Part shown: piece after piece, positions 8,131 through 16,877 of the stretch
Numbering within the stretch: position 1 is the first letter of the stretch
Layout of the letters: each line of letters starts with the position of its first letter
Origin: Bacteroidaceae bacterium
Lineage (GTDB): Bacteria; Bacteroidota; Bacteroidia; Bacteroidales; Bacteroidaceae
NCBI GenBank assembly: GCA_017552435.1
Contig: JAFZPZ010000096.1
Span: forward strand, 1 to 56,230
Direction: 5' to 3'
DNA length: 56,230 nt
The notes under the pieces: model-generated
Databases searched by the model: none
What the model was told of the DNA's origin: nothing
Seen by the model: only the letters and a program-made list of their open reading frames with translations
Program-made: the position numbers and the translations under genes

Positions 8131-8140
8131 ACCTTAATCC

Positions 8141-8159
8141 GAGTATGAATTTCATACTC
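8141..8159. promoter_or_regulatory. Palindrome after the HipT-like gene
   Basis: GAGTATGAATTTCATACTC is a perfect 9-bp inverted repeat with a one-base centre, 10 bp past the kinase stop. There is no T run, so an operator or mRNA end structure is more likely than a terminator. Confidence 0.4.
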
Positions 8160-8237
8160 TACCTAAGTATGATAGTTAAAGATACTCAAAGGCACTCATT
8201 TTTATGGGGATAGATAAGAATAATTGAAATAAATAGA

Positions 8238-8245
8238 GTACCTTT
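8238..8245 (+). promoter_or_regulatory. -7 box for the leader RNA
   Basis: TACCTTTG is a perfect Bacteroidales -7 box. Transcription would start near 8250, giving the structured RNA up to the terminator at 8535. The -33 box is poor. Confidence 0.55.
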
Positions 8246-8249
8246 GCAT

Positions 8250-8535
8250 CGCATTAGCATTTAGGGCAGACCATGAACGAAATGTTACTCTTCTTGTTTC
8301 TGACAGGAAAGTGAGTCTGCTCGCCAGAACGTGGACTGGTAAAAATCCATTCCGATGAATCATAGTGCGGAGGAAGTATTAGTCGGAAGATACTTCATTC
8401 AACTCCACACAAGAGGCACTTCAGGGGGTGAGACCGATTAGCATAAGCCCGGTTCCCATACAGCGACAGGAGATGCCAAGATTGCATAGCTGCATTTGAT
8501 TATTGCTTCGGCAATGGTCAAACGCAGCTATTTTT
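8250..8535 (+). ncRNA. Putative structured RNA upstream of integrase 1
   Basis: About 285 nt lie between a consensus -7 box and a strong terminator, with no convincing ORF. Several local hairpins are visible: GCAGAC (about 8274) with GTCTGC (about 8314), CCAG with CTGG (about 8323-8338), and GAAGTAT with ATACTTC around 8373-8397. The 3' half is G/C-rich and differs from the AT-rich surroundings. It could be a regulatory sRNA or an attenuating leader for the integrase at 8608. I do not recognise an Rfam family. Confidence 0.5.
8488..8535 (+). terminator. Rho-independent terminator with TTCG loop
   Basis: AGCTGC pairs with GCAGCT (8488-8493, 8524-8529), then TTTGA with TCAAA and ATTGC with GCAAT around a TTCG loop. 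A TTTTT tract follows. It ends the putative RNA 73 bp before the integrase start. Confidence 0.8.
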
Positions 8536-8607
8536 GTATATATACATGTACTGAAATGGTTGCAGCAGTGAGAACAAAAATTATTCATTCATTAAACTAT
8601 TTTAGTC

Positions 8608-10107
8608 ATGAAATTAACAAAATCATTACCCGTTATCAAGGAGCGTAACTGTTCCGCTTCCTTGGTTCTCGATTGTCGCACACAGAGGAAGAATGCGACA
8701 GAGTTTCCATTAGCCATGCGTTTCACCATTGAGCGCAAGTTCTTCTATTATGTTGTAGGAAGTACCTACACAGAAAAACAGTTCTCCGACATCTGCAATG
8801 CCACTAAGAGCGCATCCGACAACTACCGTGAGCAGCGTATGTGGCGAGAGACCATCGTCCCCAAGTACAAGAACCTGCTTACGGAACTCAACAAAGGAAG
8901 CCTGTTCACCTATGAAATGGTACGTGTGGCTGTCACTACAGGCAACACATCCCTTCAGGAGGAAGATGACCGCTCCTTCATGAGCATCTGGGAGCAGATT
9001 ATCCACGACCTTAAAACCAATGACGGAGGAGCACGTTTTACAACTGGGCAGAATTACGAATATGCCCTGAAGTCATTCCGCAAGATTATGGGGTATGATG
9101 CCATTACAGGTTTCAACATCAGTGTAGTAGAGATACAGAAGTGGAAGGATGGCATGAAGAATGGAGTGAAAGGCAAAGGTGGCAAGCTCATTGGCAAAAT
9201 CAGCGATACTACAGCTGGCATCTATCTTCGTGCATGTCGTGCCGTGTGGAACACCTGTGTTCGCGAGGGTTTCCTCAAAGATGTTCCTTATCCGTTTTCA
9301 AACAAGAAAGAGAAGGGACTTGTCAGCATCCCTGCCAGTGCAAAGAGGCGCAAGTGCTATCTCCGTGTCAGTCAGATGACGGAACTCTACAATCTCTTTA
9401 TTTCCAAACAATACCCAGAGCATTGGGGTGAGTCATATACTGCATCTGTACATTTTTCGCTTGGCTTGTTTCTGGTTCAGTATCTCTGCAATGGATTCAA
9501 TATGGCAGATGCAGCCCGATTGAAATACGACAACTACTATTTCCAGAATGAAGGCAATGCATTTCGTTTCAATCGCAAGAAAACGGAAAAGACCAGTGCC
9601 AATGGTTCAGAGGTCATCATCCCTATCATTGATCCTTTACAGCGCATCCTTGATGAGATTGCTGCACCGCCTACACGCGATGGCTATGTGTTCCCTCAGA
9701 TATTCAATGGTGCAGAAACCGAGGAAGACCGCAGGAAGAGAACGCAACAGGAAAATAAGAATGTACGGGAAAGGATGGACAATGTATGTCATGAAGTTCT
9801 TCAATGGGACGAATCCATCAAGCCATCAGGAACTTGGTGCCGCCACTCCTTTGGTACCAACCTTCATAACGCAGGTGTGGAAGTGGATTATATATCAGAG
9901 AGCATGGGACATTCAACTGGCGAACATGCCATCACACATATCTATCTTGACACATACCCTTTGGAGAAGCAGATGGAATACAACTCCAAGCTGTTGGATT
10001 TGAACACGGAGCATTCCAAGCGTGAAAAACTGCTTGCAGAATTGGCAGAGTTCTCGGAGGATGACCTGTCTCAACTCTTGAGCAAACTGAAATCGTCTAA
10101 CCAATAA
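8608..10107 (+). CDS. Tyrosine recombinase 1 (element integrase)
   Basis: 499 aa. The order is an N-terminal arm-binding region, an SAM-like core-binding domain (about residues 110-230) and a catalytic domain. The C-terminal motifs CRHSFGTN (about residue 411) and GHSTGEHAITHIYLDTY with the nucleophilic Tyr (about 446) are clear. The first catalytic-Arg position reads NGFNMADAARL, the variant seen in Bacteroidetes integrases. It probably catalyses integration and excision at the tRNA-Met core, although it lies 2.4 kb from attL. The putative structured RNA is immediately upstream. Confidence 0.9.
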   Translation: MKLTKSLPVIKERNCSASLVLDCRTQRKNATEFPLAMRFTIERKFFYYVVGSTYTEKQFSDICNATKSASDNYREQRMWRETIVPKYKNLLTELNKGSLFTYEMVRVAVTTGNTSLQEEDDRSFMSIWEQIIHDLKTNDGGARFTTGQNYEYALKSFRKIMGYDAITGFNISVVEIQKWKDGMKNGVKGKGGKLIGKISDTTAGIYLRACRAVWNTCVREGFLKDVPYPFSNKKEKGLVSIPASAKRRKCYLRVSQMTELYNLFISKQYPEHWGESYTASVHFSLGLFLVQYLCNGFNMADAARLKYDNYYFQNEGNAFRFNRKKTEKTSANGSEVIIPIIDPLQRILDEIAAPPTRDGYVFPQIFNGAETEEDRRKRTQQENKNVRERMDNVCHEVLQWDESIKPSGTWCRHSFGTNLHNAGVEVDYISESMGHSTGEHAITHIYLDTYPLEKQMEYNSKLLDLNTEHSKREKLLAELAEFSEDDLSQLLSKLKSSNQ

Positions 10108-10118
10108 TCCATAGCGTC

Positions 10119-11381
10119 ATGTTTAAGTTGAATCTTTCAAAGATACTCCCAGATTTCTCGCTGAGAAAAGAGAAAACAGACCAGCACATCCACACTTGGA
10201 AGAATCAAAACAAGGCTGTCTATGCTGACTTCAAAAGAGGAATAGACAAGGTGGCAGAAGGCGACTTCACCACATTGTATAGTATGTATGACATGATGAA
10301 GAATTGCGTTCCACTTGAAGCGCAATCCTTCTATGACTGGTTCCTAACTTTATTCACACAGAATCCATCACAACTTCAGCGCATGATGTCGGGAAATGTA
10401 CAGTGGGCTGGCGAATACACCGAGAAGATAGCTCAATGTATAGTCAACCGTCAGTTGTGGTTAGGCATCAATCTGAAGACGGGTAAGGTGGATATCTATA
10501 AATCACGCCAAAAGGGATTGCTGATGGTCAAGTCTGGTACTCCAGTTGAAACATGGAACCGTCTGCCACAGAACATAAAAGCTCATTTCATCGAACAGTT
10601 GGATAAACTCGCACGAAACTCCAAGGGTTGTATGCTGCTCAGCAAATTGGAACGCAAGCAACTGTACCAAGCTTTGTCTTTCTTCGCAGACATCTTCATT
10701 CTCTCTCATGCGGTGTTCCTGCCAAAGTTCTTGGCAAACCTATATGACAGGATTATAGAAAAAGGAGACACCTTAGCCTATTGTATGTACTACTATGTGG
10801 TATTTGACCATGGGCTTATCCAAATGATGGAAATCCTCAATGGTATCTTGACCAAAGAAGATGTAGATGAGAGTGGATTGACATTGGTTCACAATTGCAT
10901 CCACATGCTCGTTCATCATAGTATGGAAATGGGAACTGATACCAAAGCTTCTTGGGAGAATGCAGTTGAGGACTGCAATCCAGAAATCTGGAAGGATGTC
11001 ATGTTTGCTCTGCACAAGGCAAAGGGGAAGAGAGGGAAAAAGAAGTCTATCCGCACGTTGGATGAATTCCTGATTGGTGACATTCCAACTCTAAAGAACA
11101 CGATACGCCAGTTCCTTGCCGAGAATACAGATGGAATTTGTCTTGCCTATCTGCTTTGTGCCTTGGTACGGGCAAGGAAGATAGAAGCGAGCATTCCATA
11201 TATGACCTTTCACCGAGCCATTGAGCAATTCACGGAACGTCATATAGGTCATGATATTCCGCAGAAGCGATATGGCGAGTTGAAGATATTTTCACTCTCC
11301 ACTTCGCCCTATGGTGACAGCTATAAGCGAGCCAAACGTATTATTGATAAATGGACTCAAATCTTCATTGAAGTCGGTTAA
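10119..11381 (+). CDS. Hypothetical protein of the mobile element
   Basis: 420 aa starting 11 bp after integrase 1, so probably cotranscribed. It is mainly helical by inspection, with several long amphipathic stretches and a Lys-rich loop (KAKGKRGKKKS, about residues 303-313). No signal peptide, membrane segment or catalytic motif is evident. I do not recognise a family. Position between integrase and excisionase-like genes suggests a role in element maintenance or transfer, but this is only context. Confidence 0.75.
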   Translation: MFKLNLSKILPDFSLRKEKTDQHIHTWKNQNKAVYADFKRGIDKVAEGDFTTLYSMYDMMKNCVPLEAQSFYDWFLTLFTQNPSQLQRMMSGNVQWAGEYTEKIAQCIVNRQLWLGINLKTGKVDIYKSRQKGLLMVKSGTPVETWNRLPQNIKAHFIEQLDKLARNSKGCMLLSKLERKQLYQALSFFADIFILSHAVFLPKFLANLYDRIIEKGDTLAYCMYYYVVFDHGLIQMMEILNGILTKEDVDESGLTLVHNCIHMLVHHSMEMGTDTKASWENAVEDCNPEIWKDVMFALHKAKGKRGKKKSIRTLDEFLIGDIPTLKNTIRQFLAENTDGICLAYLLCALVRARKIEASIPYMTFHRAIEQFTERHIGHDIPQKRYGELKIFSLSTSPYGDSYKRAKRIIDKWTQIFIEVG

Positions 11382-11412
11382 GAACCCCAATTTTCCTCCT
11401 ATTTTGTTAAAA

Positions 11413-11460
11413 GTCGGTCGGTTTTATTTCTTGCGAATAAAGCCGACCGACAACCTTTTT
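11413..11460 (+). terminator. Strong hairpin terminator after the 420-aa gene
   Basis: GTCGGTCGG (11413-11421) pairs with CCGACCGAC (11443-11451), continued inward by TTTATT/AATAAA. A T-rich tail follows. It separates the integrase unit from the replication/mobilization genes. Confidence 0.75.
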
Positions 11461-11469
11461 ATTCCATAG

Positions 11470-11477
11470 TACCTTTG
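11470..11477 (+). promoter_or_regulatory. -7 box for the replication/mobilization genes
   Basis: TACCTTTG, a perfect -7 box, lies just after the terminator and 79 bp before the DUF3853 start. No clear -33 box is seen. Confidence 0.55.
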
Positions 11478-11555
11478 CCGTAGAATTTGATTTCAGTGAA
11501 TGTAAACGAGGCTCAAAATGCCTCAAATGTTAAACTCTTAATAATAAAAAATTTT

Positions 11556-11876
11556 ATGGCAACTCAACTTGACATCAAACAACTTCTACAGAAGCCCATC
11601 GCCATGATGACTGGCGAGGAACTGACCTTTTTGCTCAACAGCAGCATGGAGGCAAAGGCAAATGAACAAACACCTGTTGTACAGAAGCGCACCTACTACG
11701 GTATTGAGGGCATAGCACAGGTGTTTGGATGCAGCGTACCGACCGCTAACCGTATCAAGCGAAGCGGCATCATTGATGCAGCTATCACCCAGGTAGGACG
11801 CAAGATTATTGTTGATGCAGACATGGCACTGGCATTGGCAAAGGAAGCAGAAGCCAACAAAGAAAAGAAAGAATAA
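11556..11876 (+). CDS. DUF3853-family HTH protein (excisionase-like)
   Basis: 106 aa from the ATG at 11556. An upstream in-frame start at 11487 exists but the added residues look like leader sequence. The C-terminal half is an excisionase/MerR-type helix-turn-helix: YYGIEGIAQVFGCSVPTANR followed by a wing with GRKIIVDAD. I recall this as DUF3853 of Bacteroidales mobile elements. It may act as excision factor or as regulator of the downstream genes. It lies 3 bp before the primase-helicase gene. Confidence 0.8.
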   Translation: MATQLDIKQLLQKPIAMMTGEELTFLLNSSMEAKANEQTPVVQKRTYYGIEGIAQVFGCSVPTANRIKRSGIIDAAITQVGRKIIVDADMALALAKEAEANKEKKE

Positions 11877-11879
11877 TCT

Positions 11880-13082
11880 ATGGAACAGAATGACGAGTTT
11901 ATCCGTGTTGGCACTACCTATTATAAGATAGTTGACCAGCCGTTGGTCAATGGGGAGACCATAAAGAGACGTATTCCGTGGAGCATCGAAGCCCTACGAC
12001 AGGACTATGGCAAGAACTTTATAGCCGATATACCGAAATACGATGGCTTCTGTACGGTTCCCAATCATCAGGATTATAACAGAGAGATTGGAACATTCTA
12101 CAACCTGTATGAACCAATCACACACAAGTTGGAAACTGGTGAGTTCCCTCGAATCAAATCGCTGATGGAGCACATTTTCGGTGAACAGTATGAGTTAGGG
12201 ATGGATTACCTGCAACTCCTTTACGAGAAGCCGACTCAGAAACTTCCAGTTCTCTTGTTGGTCTCTACGGAGCGTAATACAGGCAAGACCTCTTTTCTCA
12301 ATTTCCTCAAACTGATCTTTCAGGATAATGTCACGTTCAATACGAACGAGGATTTCCGTAGCCAGTTCAATGCTGACTGGGCAGGAAAGTTGCTAATCCT
12401 TGTAGATGAGGTGTTGTTAAGTCGCAGGGAAGATTCCGAACGACTGAAGAACCTGAGTACAGCTCTTACCTATAAGATGGAAGCCAAAGGAAAGGACAGA
12501 AACGAGGTTCAGTTCTTTGCCAAGTTCGTATTGTGCTCCAATAATGAGTCCTTTCCTGTCATTATTGACCCAGAGGAAATCCGCTATTGGGTTCGTAAGG
12601 TTGAACCATTGGAGTATGACGACCCTGATTTCCTGCGACATATTGAAGCGGAAGTTTCTCACTTCCTGTTCCACTTGAAACACGAAAGAGTGTTGTCAAC
12701 GAAGAAAGAGAGCCGTATGTGGTTCAATCCTACGCTTATACATACGGAGGCTCTTGACAACATCATTCGCCACAACCGACCACGCGCCGAACTGGATATG
12801 GTGGAACTTTGTCTGGATGTAATGGAACGAAACAACCTGACACAATACTGCTTCTGTCCCAATGATATTCATGCACTCCTGTTGAACACGCATGTTAAGA
12901 TTGAGAAGTGGCAAATCCTGAAGGTACTGAAAGAACGCTGGCAATTGCAACCAGCCACCAATGCCTACCGATATACAACCTACAACATCGACTATACCAA
13001 TGCCACGAACTATATGGCAGTTCAACGAACTGGCAGGTACTACACCGTCCAACGGGATTTCTTGGAACCACTGCGTTGTTGA
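11880..13082 (+). CDS. Primase-helicase-like (VapE/D5-type) P-loop ATPase
   Basis: 400 aa. The central ATPase has Walker A STERNTGKTS (about residue 130) and Walker B LLILVDE (about 171), then a sensor-like KFVLCSNNE. This is the superfamily 3 helicase layout of D5/VapE-like replication proteins (DUF5906 type) found in Bacteroidetes mobile elements. It probably opens DNA for replication of the excised circle. The C-terminus looks like a winged-helix DNA-binding region. No primase catalytic motif is obvious, so the primase activity is uncertain. Confidence 0.8.
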   Translation: MEQNDEFIRVGTTYYKIVDQPLVNGETIKRRIPWSIEALRQDYGKNFIADIPKYDGFCTVPNHQDYNREIGTFYNLYEPITHKLETGEFPRIKSLMEHIFGEQYELGMDYLQLLYEKPTQKLPVLLLVSTERNTGKTSFLNFLKLIFQDNVTFNTNEDFRSQFNADWAGKLLILVDEVLLSRREDSERLKNLSTALTYKMEAKGKDRNEVQFFAKFVLCSNNESFPVIIDPEEIRYWVRKVEPLEYDDPDFLRHIEAEVSHFLFHLKHERVLSTKKESRMWFNPTLIHTEALDNIIRHNRPRAELDMVELCLDVMERNNLTQYCFCPNDIHALLLNTHVKIEKWQILKVLKERWQLQPATNAYRYTTYNIDYTNATNYMAVQRTGRYYTVQRDFLEPLRC

Positions 13083-13446
13083 TTTGTTGATTCGATGAAG
13101 ATATACAATAAAGAATCTTATATCAATATGTTACACATTGGTAATCACTCAACAAAGATACAACAACTTTCAACAGTCGGATGGAAGTCGAAATGCTATT
13201 TGTTTTTCTTTTGATTGGCAAAAAAACTTTTATAACAATGACAAATATCATCATCTTCACAAACTCGTCCTCTACAGACGAGAAGAAAAAAGCCCAATTG
13301 CGTGACCTGACAACCCACGCGACATCGTTCAGAAATGGCAGGATGTTATTTGGGGGTTGGGGGAGCAAGTATAGGTTTTGTGTCCCACTAAACCACGGCT
13401 CTGAAAGCCGAAAATGCCAGATGTCTCACTTGAACACTTCAAAAAC
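13083..13446 (+). other. Non-coding region before mobC, probable oriT
   Basis: No credible gene is seen. It holds a hairpin CTCGTC/GACGAG (13264-13282), a G-run stretch (about 13350-13365) and a hairpin CGGCT-CTGAA-AGCCG (13396-13410) just before mobC. In Bacteroidales mobilizable elements the nick region normally lies upstream of the mob genes, so this is the best candidate for oriT. The nick site itself cannot be assigned. Confidence 0.45.
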
Positions 13447-13803
13447 ATGAACACCCCAACCCCAAACAAAGGCGGTCGCCCAAGGAAGCCAGAAAGCGAG
13501 CAACGACTTCGTCCTGTCAAGGTCTATTTCGATGAGCAGAGCTACAGAAAACTGTTGAACAAACGTAGGCGTACAGGCATGTCCCTCTCCACACTGGTTT
13601 ATGAGTTAACGGTCAACGGCTATGTAAAGGAGCCCATTACCAAAGAAGATGCATCATTGCTTCGTTCCCTTGCTGGCATGGCAAACAACCTGAATCAGCT
13701 GGCACACGAGGCACACATCCATAACTTCTCCCAAGTGGAAGAACGTGTACTGCAACTGGCAAATAAAATCAATGAAATACTAATACAGGTAAGTGAACAA
13801 TAA
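13447..13803 (+). CDS. mobC: MobC-like relaxosome protein
   Basis: 118 aa from the ATG at 13447, which opens with the usual KGGRPRK basic segment; a start at 13414 would add eleven residues. The body has VKVYFDEQSYRKL and a ribbon-helix-helix-like basic region, followed by LRSLAGMANNLNQLA as in MobC proteins. It should bind oriT and help the relaxase. It is 3 bp upstream of the relaxase gene. Confidence 0.85.
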   Translation: MNTPTPNKGGRPRKPESEQRLRPVKVYFDEQSYRKLLNKRRRTGMSLSTLVYELTVNGYVKEPITKEDASLLRSLAGMANNLNQLAHEAHIHNFSQVEERVLQLANKINEILIQVSEQ

Positions 13804-13806
13804 ACT

Positions 13807-14691
13807 ATGATAGCAAAGATCCATACAGGAAACAACTTCGGTGGGCTGATCAACTATGCCAACGACATTGTGAAGAAGGACGCTGTAGTAGTGGCATCCT
13901 ATGGAGTGAGCCTCGCTTCAAATGCAGCCATCGCTGCCAGTTTCAAGGCACAGGCAAAAGCTCGTCCTGGAGTCAAGAACTTCGTCGGTCATATATCTCT
14001 CAGCTTTTCGCCTGATGATAAGGACAAGATGAGTGATGACCTGATGGCACATATTGCCAAAGAGTATATGCAGAGGATGGGAATCATCAACACTCAGTTC
14101 GTTGTGTTCCGTCACCAAGACCAGCCGCATCCTCACGTTCACATCGTTTATAATCGTGTCAACAACGATGGTGACGCCATCAACGGAGATTGTAACTTCC
14201 GCAAGTCTGCCGCCATTACTAAGGCTTTGACAAGGGAATACGGACTAACCTTTGGCAAAGGCAAGAAGAATGTCCGTCGTGAGCGCCTGAAAGGCAAGGA
14301 TGTCATCAAATACCGTCTCTATGATGAGGTAACTGCATCCCTGAAAGATTGTCACTCGTGGCAAGAACTGCGTAATACGCTTTCGGTAAAAGGCATATCG
14401 TTGGATTTTACCCGAGGTAGCGATTGTAGCGTTCGCGGAGTGACCTTTACAGATGACGAGCACCAAGTCACTTTCGCTGGTGGAAAGATTGACCATTCGC
14501 TAAGTTTTGATAGCATCGAAAATCAAATGGGGAATACCAATGGTCTTGGTGCAGCCGTAGCAGAAATGCTATTGCAACCGCATGTAGTTCCATCATCAGG
14601 AGGTGGAGGTGGCTCCAGTTCCAAGGACGACGATGATGATAAGGATAGAGATAAGAAACACAATTATATACCACGTAAACGTAGAAGATAA
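13807..14691 (+). CDS. Relaxase/mobilization nuclease
   Basis: 294 aa, relaxase of the Relaxase/Mobilisation nuclease family (MOBP-like). It has the three-histidine metal motif HPHVHIVYNRV (about residues 108-118), an N-terminal TGNNFGGLINY region and a catalytic Tyr candidate in that first segment. The C-terminus is a Gly/Ser-rich linker then acidic and basic runs (DDDDDKDRDKK, RKRRR). It should nick oriT and pilot the strand during conjugative mobilization by a helper element. The family is clear; it is shorter than many relaxases and lacks a helicase domain. Confidence 0.9.
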   Translation: MIAKIHTGNNFGGLINYANDIVKKDAVVVASYGVSLASNAAIAASFKAQAKARPGVKNFVGHISLSFSPDDKDKMSDDLMAHIAKEYMQRMGIINTQFVVFRHQDQPHPHVHIVYNRVNNDGDAINGDCNFRKSAAITKALTREYGLTFGKGKKNVRRERLKGKDVIKYRLYDEVTASLKDCHSWQELRNTLSVKGISLDFTRGSDCSVRGVTFTDDEHQVTFAGGKIDHSLSFDSIENQMGNTNGLGAAVAEMLLQPHVVPSSGGGGGSSSKDDDDDKDRDKKHNYIPRKRRR

Positions 14692-14694
14692 GCT

Positions 14695-15327
14695 ATGGCA
14701 AAAAACAGACCCACACCATTGAAGGACGAGCCAATTAGTTCGCTTGATGAAATGTGTTCAAAAATAGACACCCTTATTGAGACTATTAACCAGCAGAACG
14801 GCTATTTGCGAGTAATAGCCCAGAAAGGTGGTTTTGATAGCGAATACAACTTTATTGTCCACCAGTTCAATGCTACCAATGCTATTAAAGAGGCATTGGT
14901 GAAATACCTCAAAGAGCAGAAAGCAAAGATTGTAGTAGATGGCGAAGAGGATGGCAAACTGGCGAAAGCAGAGGAATTGTTGAAAAAATACCAATCCCTT
15001 TTGGCTGAAGCAATGGAAATCATTAAAAATCACATTTCTGCTACATCACCCGTTACGACCGTGGTCATCCATGAGCCTTTACCCACAAAAACAGTTTTGA
15101 AACCACAGCCGCCTCAGTCAACAAAGGGGATGTTCGCATACCTATTTCTCCGCTTGCCTTGGTATCATATTCGGAACTTCTTTGCATCCTCTTATTTCAA
15201 GCATTGGCTCATCATTATTATGGTGAGTGTCTGGTTTGTCTCTGTTTTTCTGACTTGTATCATGGCTATCGACAATGTCAGGATGCATCAGATGTACAAC
15301 ACCATTCTTATTCATTCAGGAATATAA
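14695..15327 (+). CDS. Mobilization-linked membrane protein
   Basis: 210 aa, 3 bp after the relaxase. The N-terminal 120 residues are charged and helical, probably coiled coil, and one membrane helix lies near residues 163-190 (WLIIIMVSVWFVSVFLTCIM). No family recognised. Coupling to the relaxase suggests a role in docking the relaxosome at the membrane, which is inference from position. It ends 17 bp before recombinase 2. Confidence 0.75.
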   Translation: MAKNRPTPLKDEPISSLDEMCSKIDTLIETINQQNGYLRVIAQKGGFDSEYNFIVHQFNATNAIKEALVKYLKEQKAKIVVDGEEDGKLAKAEELLKKYQSLLAEAMEIIKNHISATSPVTTVVIHEPLPTKTVLKPQPPQSTKGMFAYLFLRLPWYHIRNFFASSYFKHWLIIIMVSVWFVSVFLTCIMAIDNVRMHQMYNTILIHSGI

Positions 15328-15343
15328 AACAAAGTATTTGCCT

Positions 15344-16537
15344 ATGACATCAATAAAGGTAAAGTTCAGACCATCCACAGTTGATGGTAAGGAGGGAAGC
15401 CTCTATTTCCAGATTATCCATAATCGGGTAGTCCGTCAGATGAATACTGATTATAAAGTCTTTGCAGATGAATGGGATGCAGAGTCTGAGAGCATTGTCA
15501 TAAACGGCAATCGCTCAAACCTCATGCTTGGCATTCAGGAGCGTCTGTCATGGGATGTGGCTCGTCTGGAGAAAGTGGTCAGCACTTTGGAAACTGCTCA
15601 TCGTCGATTTACGGCAGATGATGTTATCACTCTGTTCCATAAACAGACTAAGGAATCATCACTCCTGAACTTTATGCATGGTGTTATAGCCCAGTTGAAA
15701 CAACTCGGCAAAATTCGTACCTCCGAGACATATACGGCTACACTCAATAGCTTCATGGCATTCCGAGAGAATCAAGATGTACCGCTTGACGGCATCAGTT
15801 CTGATTTGATGCTTCTTTACGAAGCTCACTTGAAAGCCAGAGATGTACGAATGAATACCATCTCATTCTACATGCGCATTCTTCGGGCCGTGTATAACCG
15901 TGCCGTGGAAAAAGGATTGACTCCGCAGAACAACCCTTTCCGACACGTCTATACAGGAGTAGATAAGACCGTAAAACGAGCCATACCAATCAAAACCATT
16001 AAGGAACTGAAGGAACTTGACTTGTCCTTGAAACCCTCATTGGACTTCGCCCGTGATATGTTCCTGTTCAGCTTCTACACCAGAGGAATGTCTTTCATAG
16101 ACATGGCATATCTACGAAAATCGGACTTGAAAAACGGCATTTTGACCTACAGAAGAAGAAAGACAGGTCAGGAACTAACAATCAAATGGGAGAAGTGCAT
16201 GAACGAAATCATTGCCAAATATCCTGAAAACAAAACAGAATTTATTCTCCCTATCATTAAAGAGCCTGGTAATGAGCGAAAGCAGTATGACAATGCCCTT
16301 CACTTGGTCAACTACTATTTGAAAGACCTCTCGGAAATGCTCCAACTTCAACGACCACTTACGATGTACGTTGCACGTCACTCATGGGCGAGTGCAGCCA
16401 AGGCGAAGAACGTGCCTTTGTCTGTCATCAGCGAGGGTATGGGACACGACTCGGAGGCAACGACGCAAATTTACCTTGCATCATTGGAAACGTCGGTGGT
16501 TGATAAAGCTAATAAGATGATTTTAGGATTGTTGTAG
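15344..16537 (+). CDS. Tyrosine recombinase 2, candidate DNA invertase
   Basis: 397 aa from the ATG at 15344 (a further upstream start at 15275 would overlap the preceding gene). The layout is an arm-binding N-terminus, SAM-like core-binding domain and catalytic domain with FYTRGMSFIDMAYLRKSDL, the box-II motif ARHSWASAA (about residue 343) and GHDSEATTQIYLAS with the Tyr nucleophile (about 375). It resembles the Bacteroidales recombinases that act on invertible promoters or shufflons. The gene ends 28 bp before the left inverted repeat of a putative invertible segment, the main reason for proposing it as that segment's invertase. It could instead be a second integrase. Confidence 0.9.
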   Translation: MTSIKVKFRPSTVDGKEGSLYFQIIHNRVVRQMNTDYKVFADEWDAESESIVINGNRSNLMLGIQERLSWDVARLEKVVSTLETAHRRFTADDVITLFHKQTKESSLLNFMHGVIAQLKQLGKIRTSETYTATLNSFMAFRENQDVPLDGISSDLMLLYEAHLKARDVRMNTISFYMRILRAVYNRAVEKGLTPQNNPFRHVYTGVDKTVKRAIPIKTIKELKELDLSLKPSLDFARDMFLFSFYTRGMSFIDMAYLRKSDLKNGILTYRRRKTGQELTIKWEKCMNEIIAKYPENKTEFILPIIKEPGNERKQYDNALHLVNYYLKDLSEMLQLQRPLTMYVARHSWASAAKAKNVPLSVISEGMGHDSEATTQIYLASLETSVVDKANKMILGLL

Positions 16538-16546
16538 ATAGAGATT

Positions 16547-16682
16547 TGTTTAGCAAATTTCTCATTCTCTTTCTAAGAGACGGATATCTGCCCACAAAGG
16601 TACTAAAATTTAGTCAAAATCATCCTTTTTGTGTGTTAAAAGTGGTTCGTTCGTCTGTGTTTTTTGACAATGTTTAGCAAAT
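16547..16682 (+). repeat. 12-bp direct repeats beside the invertible segment
   Basis: TGTTTAGCAAAT occurs at 16547-16558 and 16671-16682 in the same orientation; TTTGACAA also repeats at 16663-16670 and 16723-16730. They may be accessory recombinase binding sites. Confidence 0.5.
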
Positions 16683-16753
16683 CGGAATCTTAGAGAGGCT
16701 AAATATACGGAAAATCAAGAGGTTTGACAACTGTCCCGTCTCTTAGAAAGAGA
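16566..16753. promoter_or_regulatory. Putative invertible promoter segment
   Basis: TCTCTTTCTAAGAGACGG (16566-16583) is repeated exactly in inverted orientation at 16736-16753, enclosing 152 bp. Each copy is itself an inverted pair of six bases around an asymmetric three-base centre, the layout of a recombinase crossover site. Inside, TACCTTTG on the minus strand (16595-16602) is a perfect -7 box pointing away from the downstream operon. No TAnnTTTG is seen on the plus strand up to 16889. Inversion would turn the promoter towards the helicase gene. The recombinase gene ends 28 bp to the left. Confidence 0.6.
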
Positions 16754-16812
16754 CGAATGGATATCCTCGATAAAGACCACTAAATGCCAACAGGCAAAAA
16801 TAATAAAATGGA

Positions 16813-16877
16813 ACTCCCTCGTAGTGTAAAAAAAGGGCTTGGTCGCCTATCGAGACACTGCGTTGGGAGTTTTTCAG
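16813..16877 (+). terminator. Hairpin with T tract before the helicase gene
   Basis: AACTCCC (about 16812) pairs with GGGAGTT (about 16869), with AGTGT/ACACT pairing inside, and a TTTTT tract follows. It ends only about 12 bp before the helicase start, so it may attenuate the operon or block read-through from the recombinase. Confidence 0.5.

Noticed and set aside
13181-13450. 89-aa ORF upstream of mobC
   Set aside because: It spans hairpins and the G-run, overlaps the mobC start out of frame and matches no family; more likely oriT sequence.
16566-16753. The 18-bp inverted repeats as simple terminators
   Set aside because: Each copy is a short palindrome but no T run follows either of them, and two exact inverted copies flanking a -7 box fit an invertible segment better. 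Not fully excluded.
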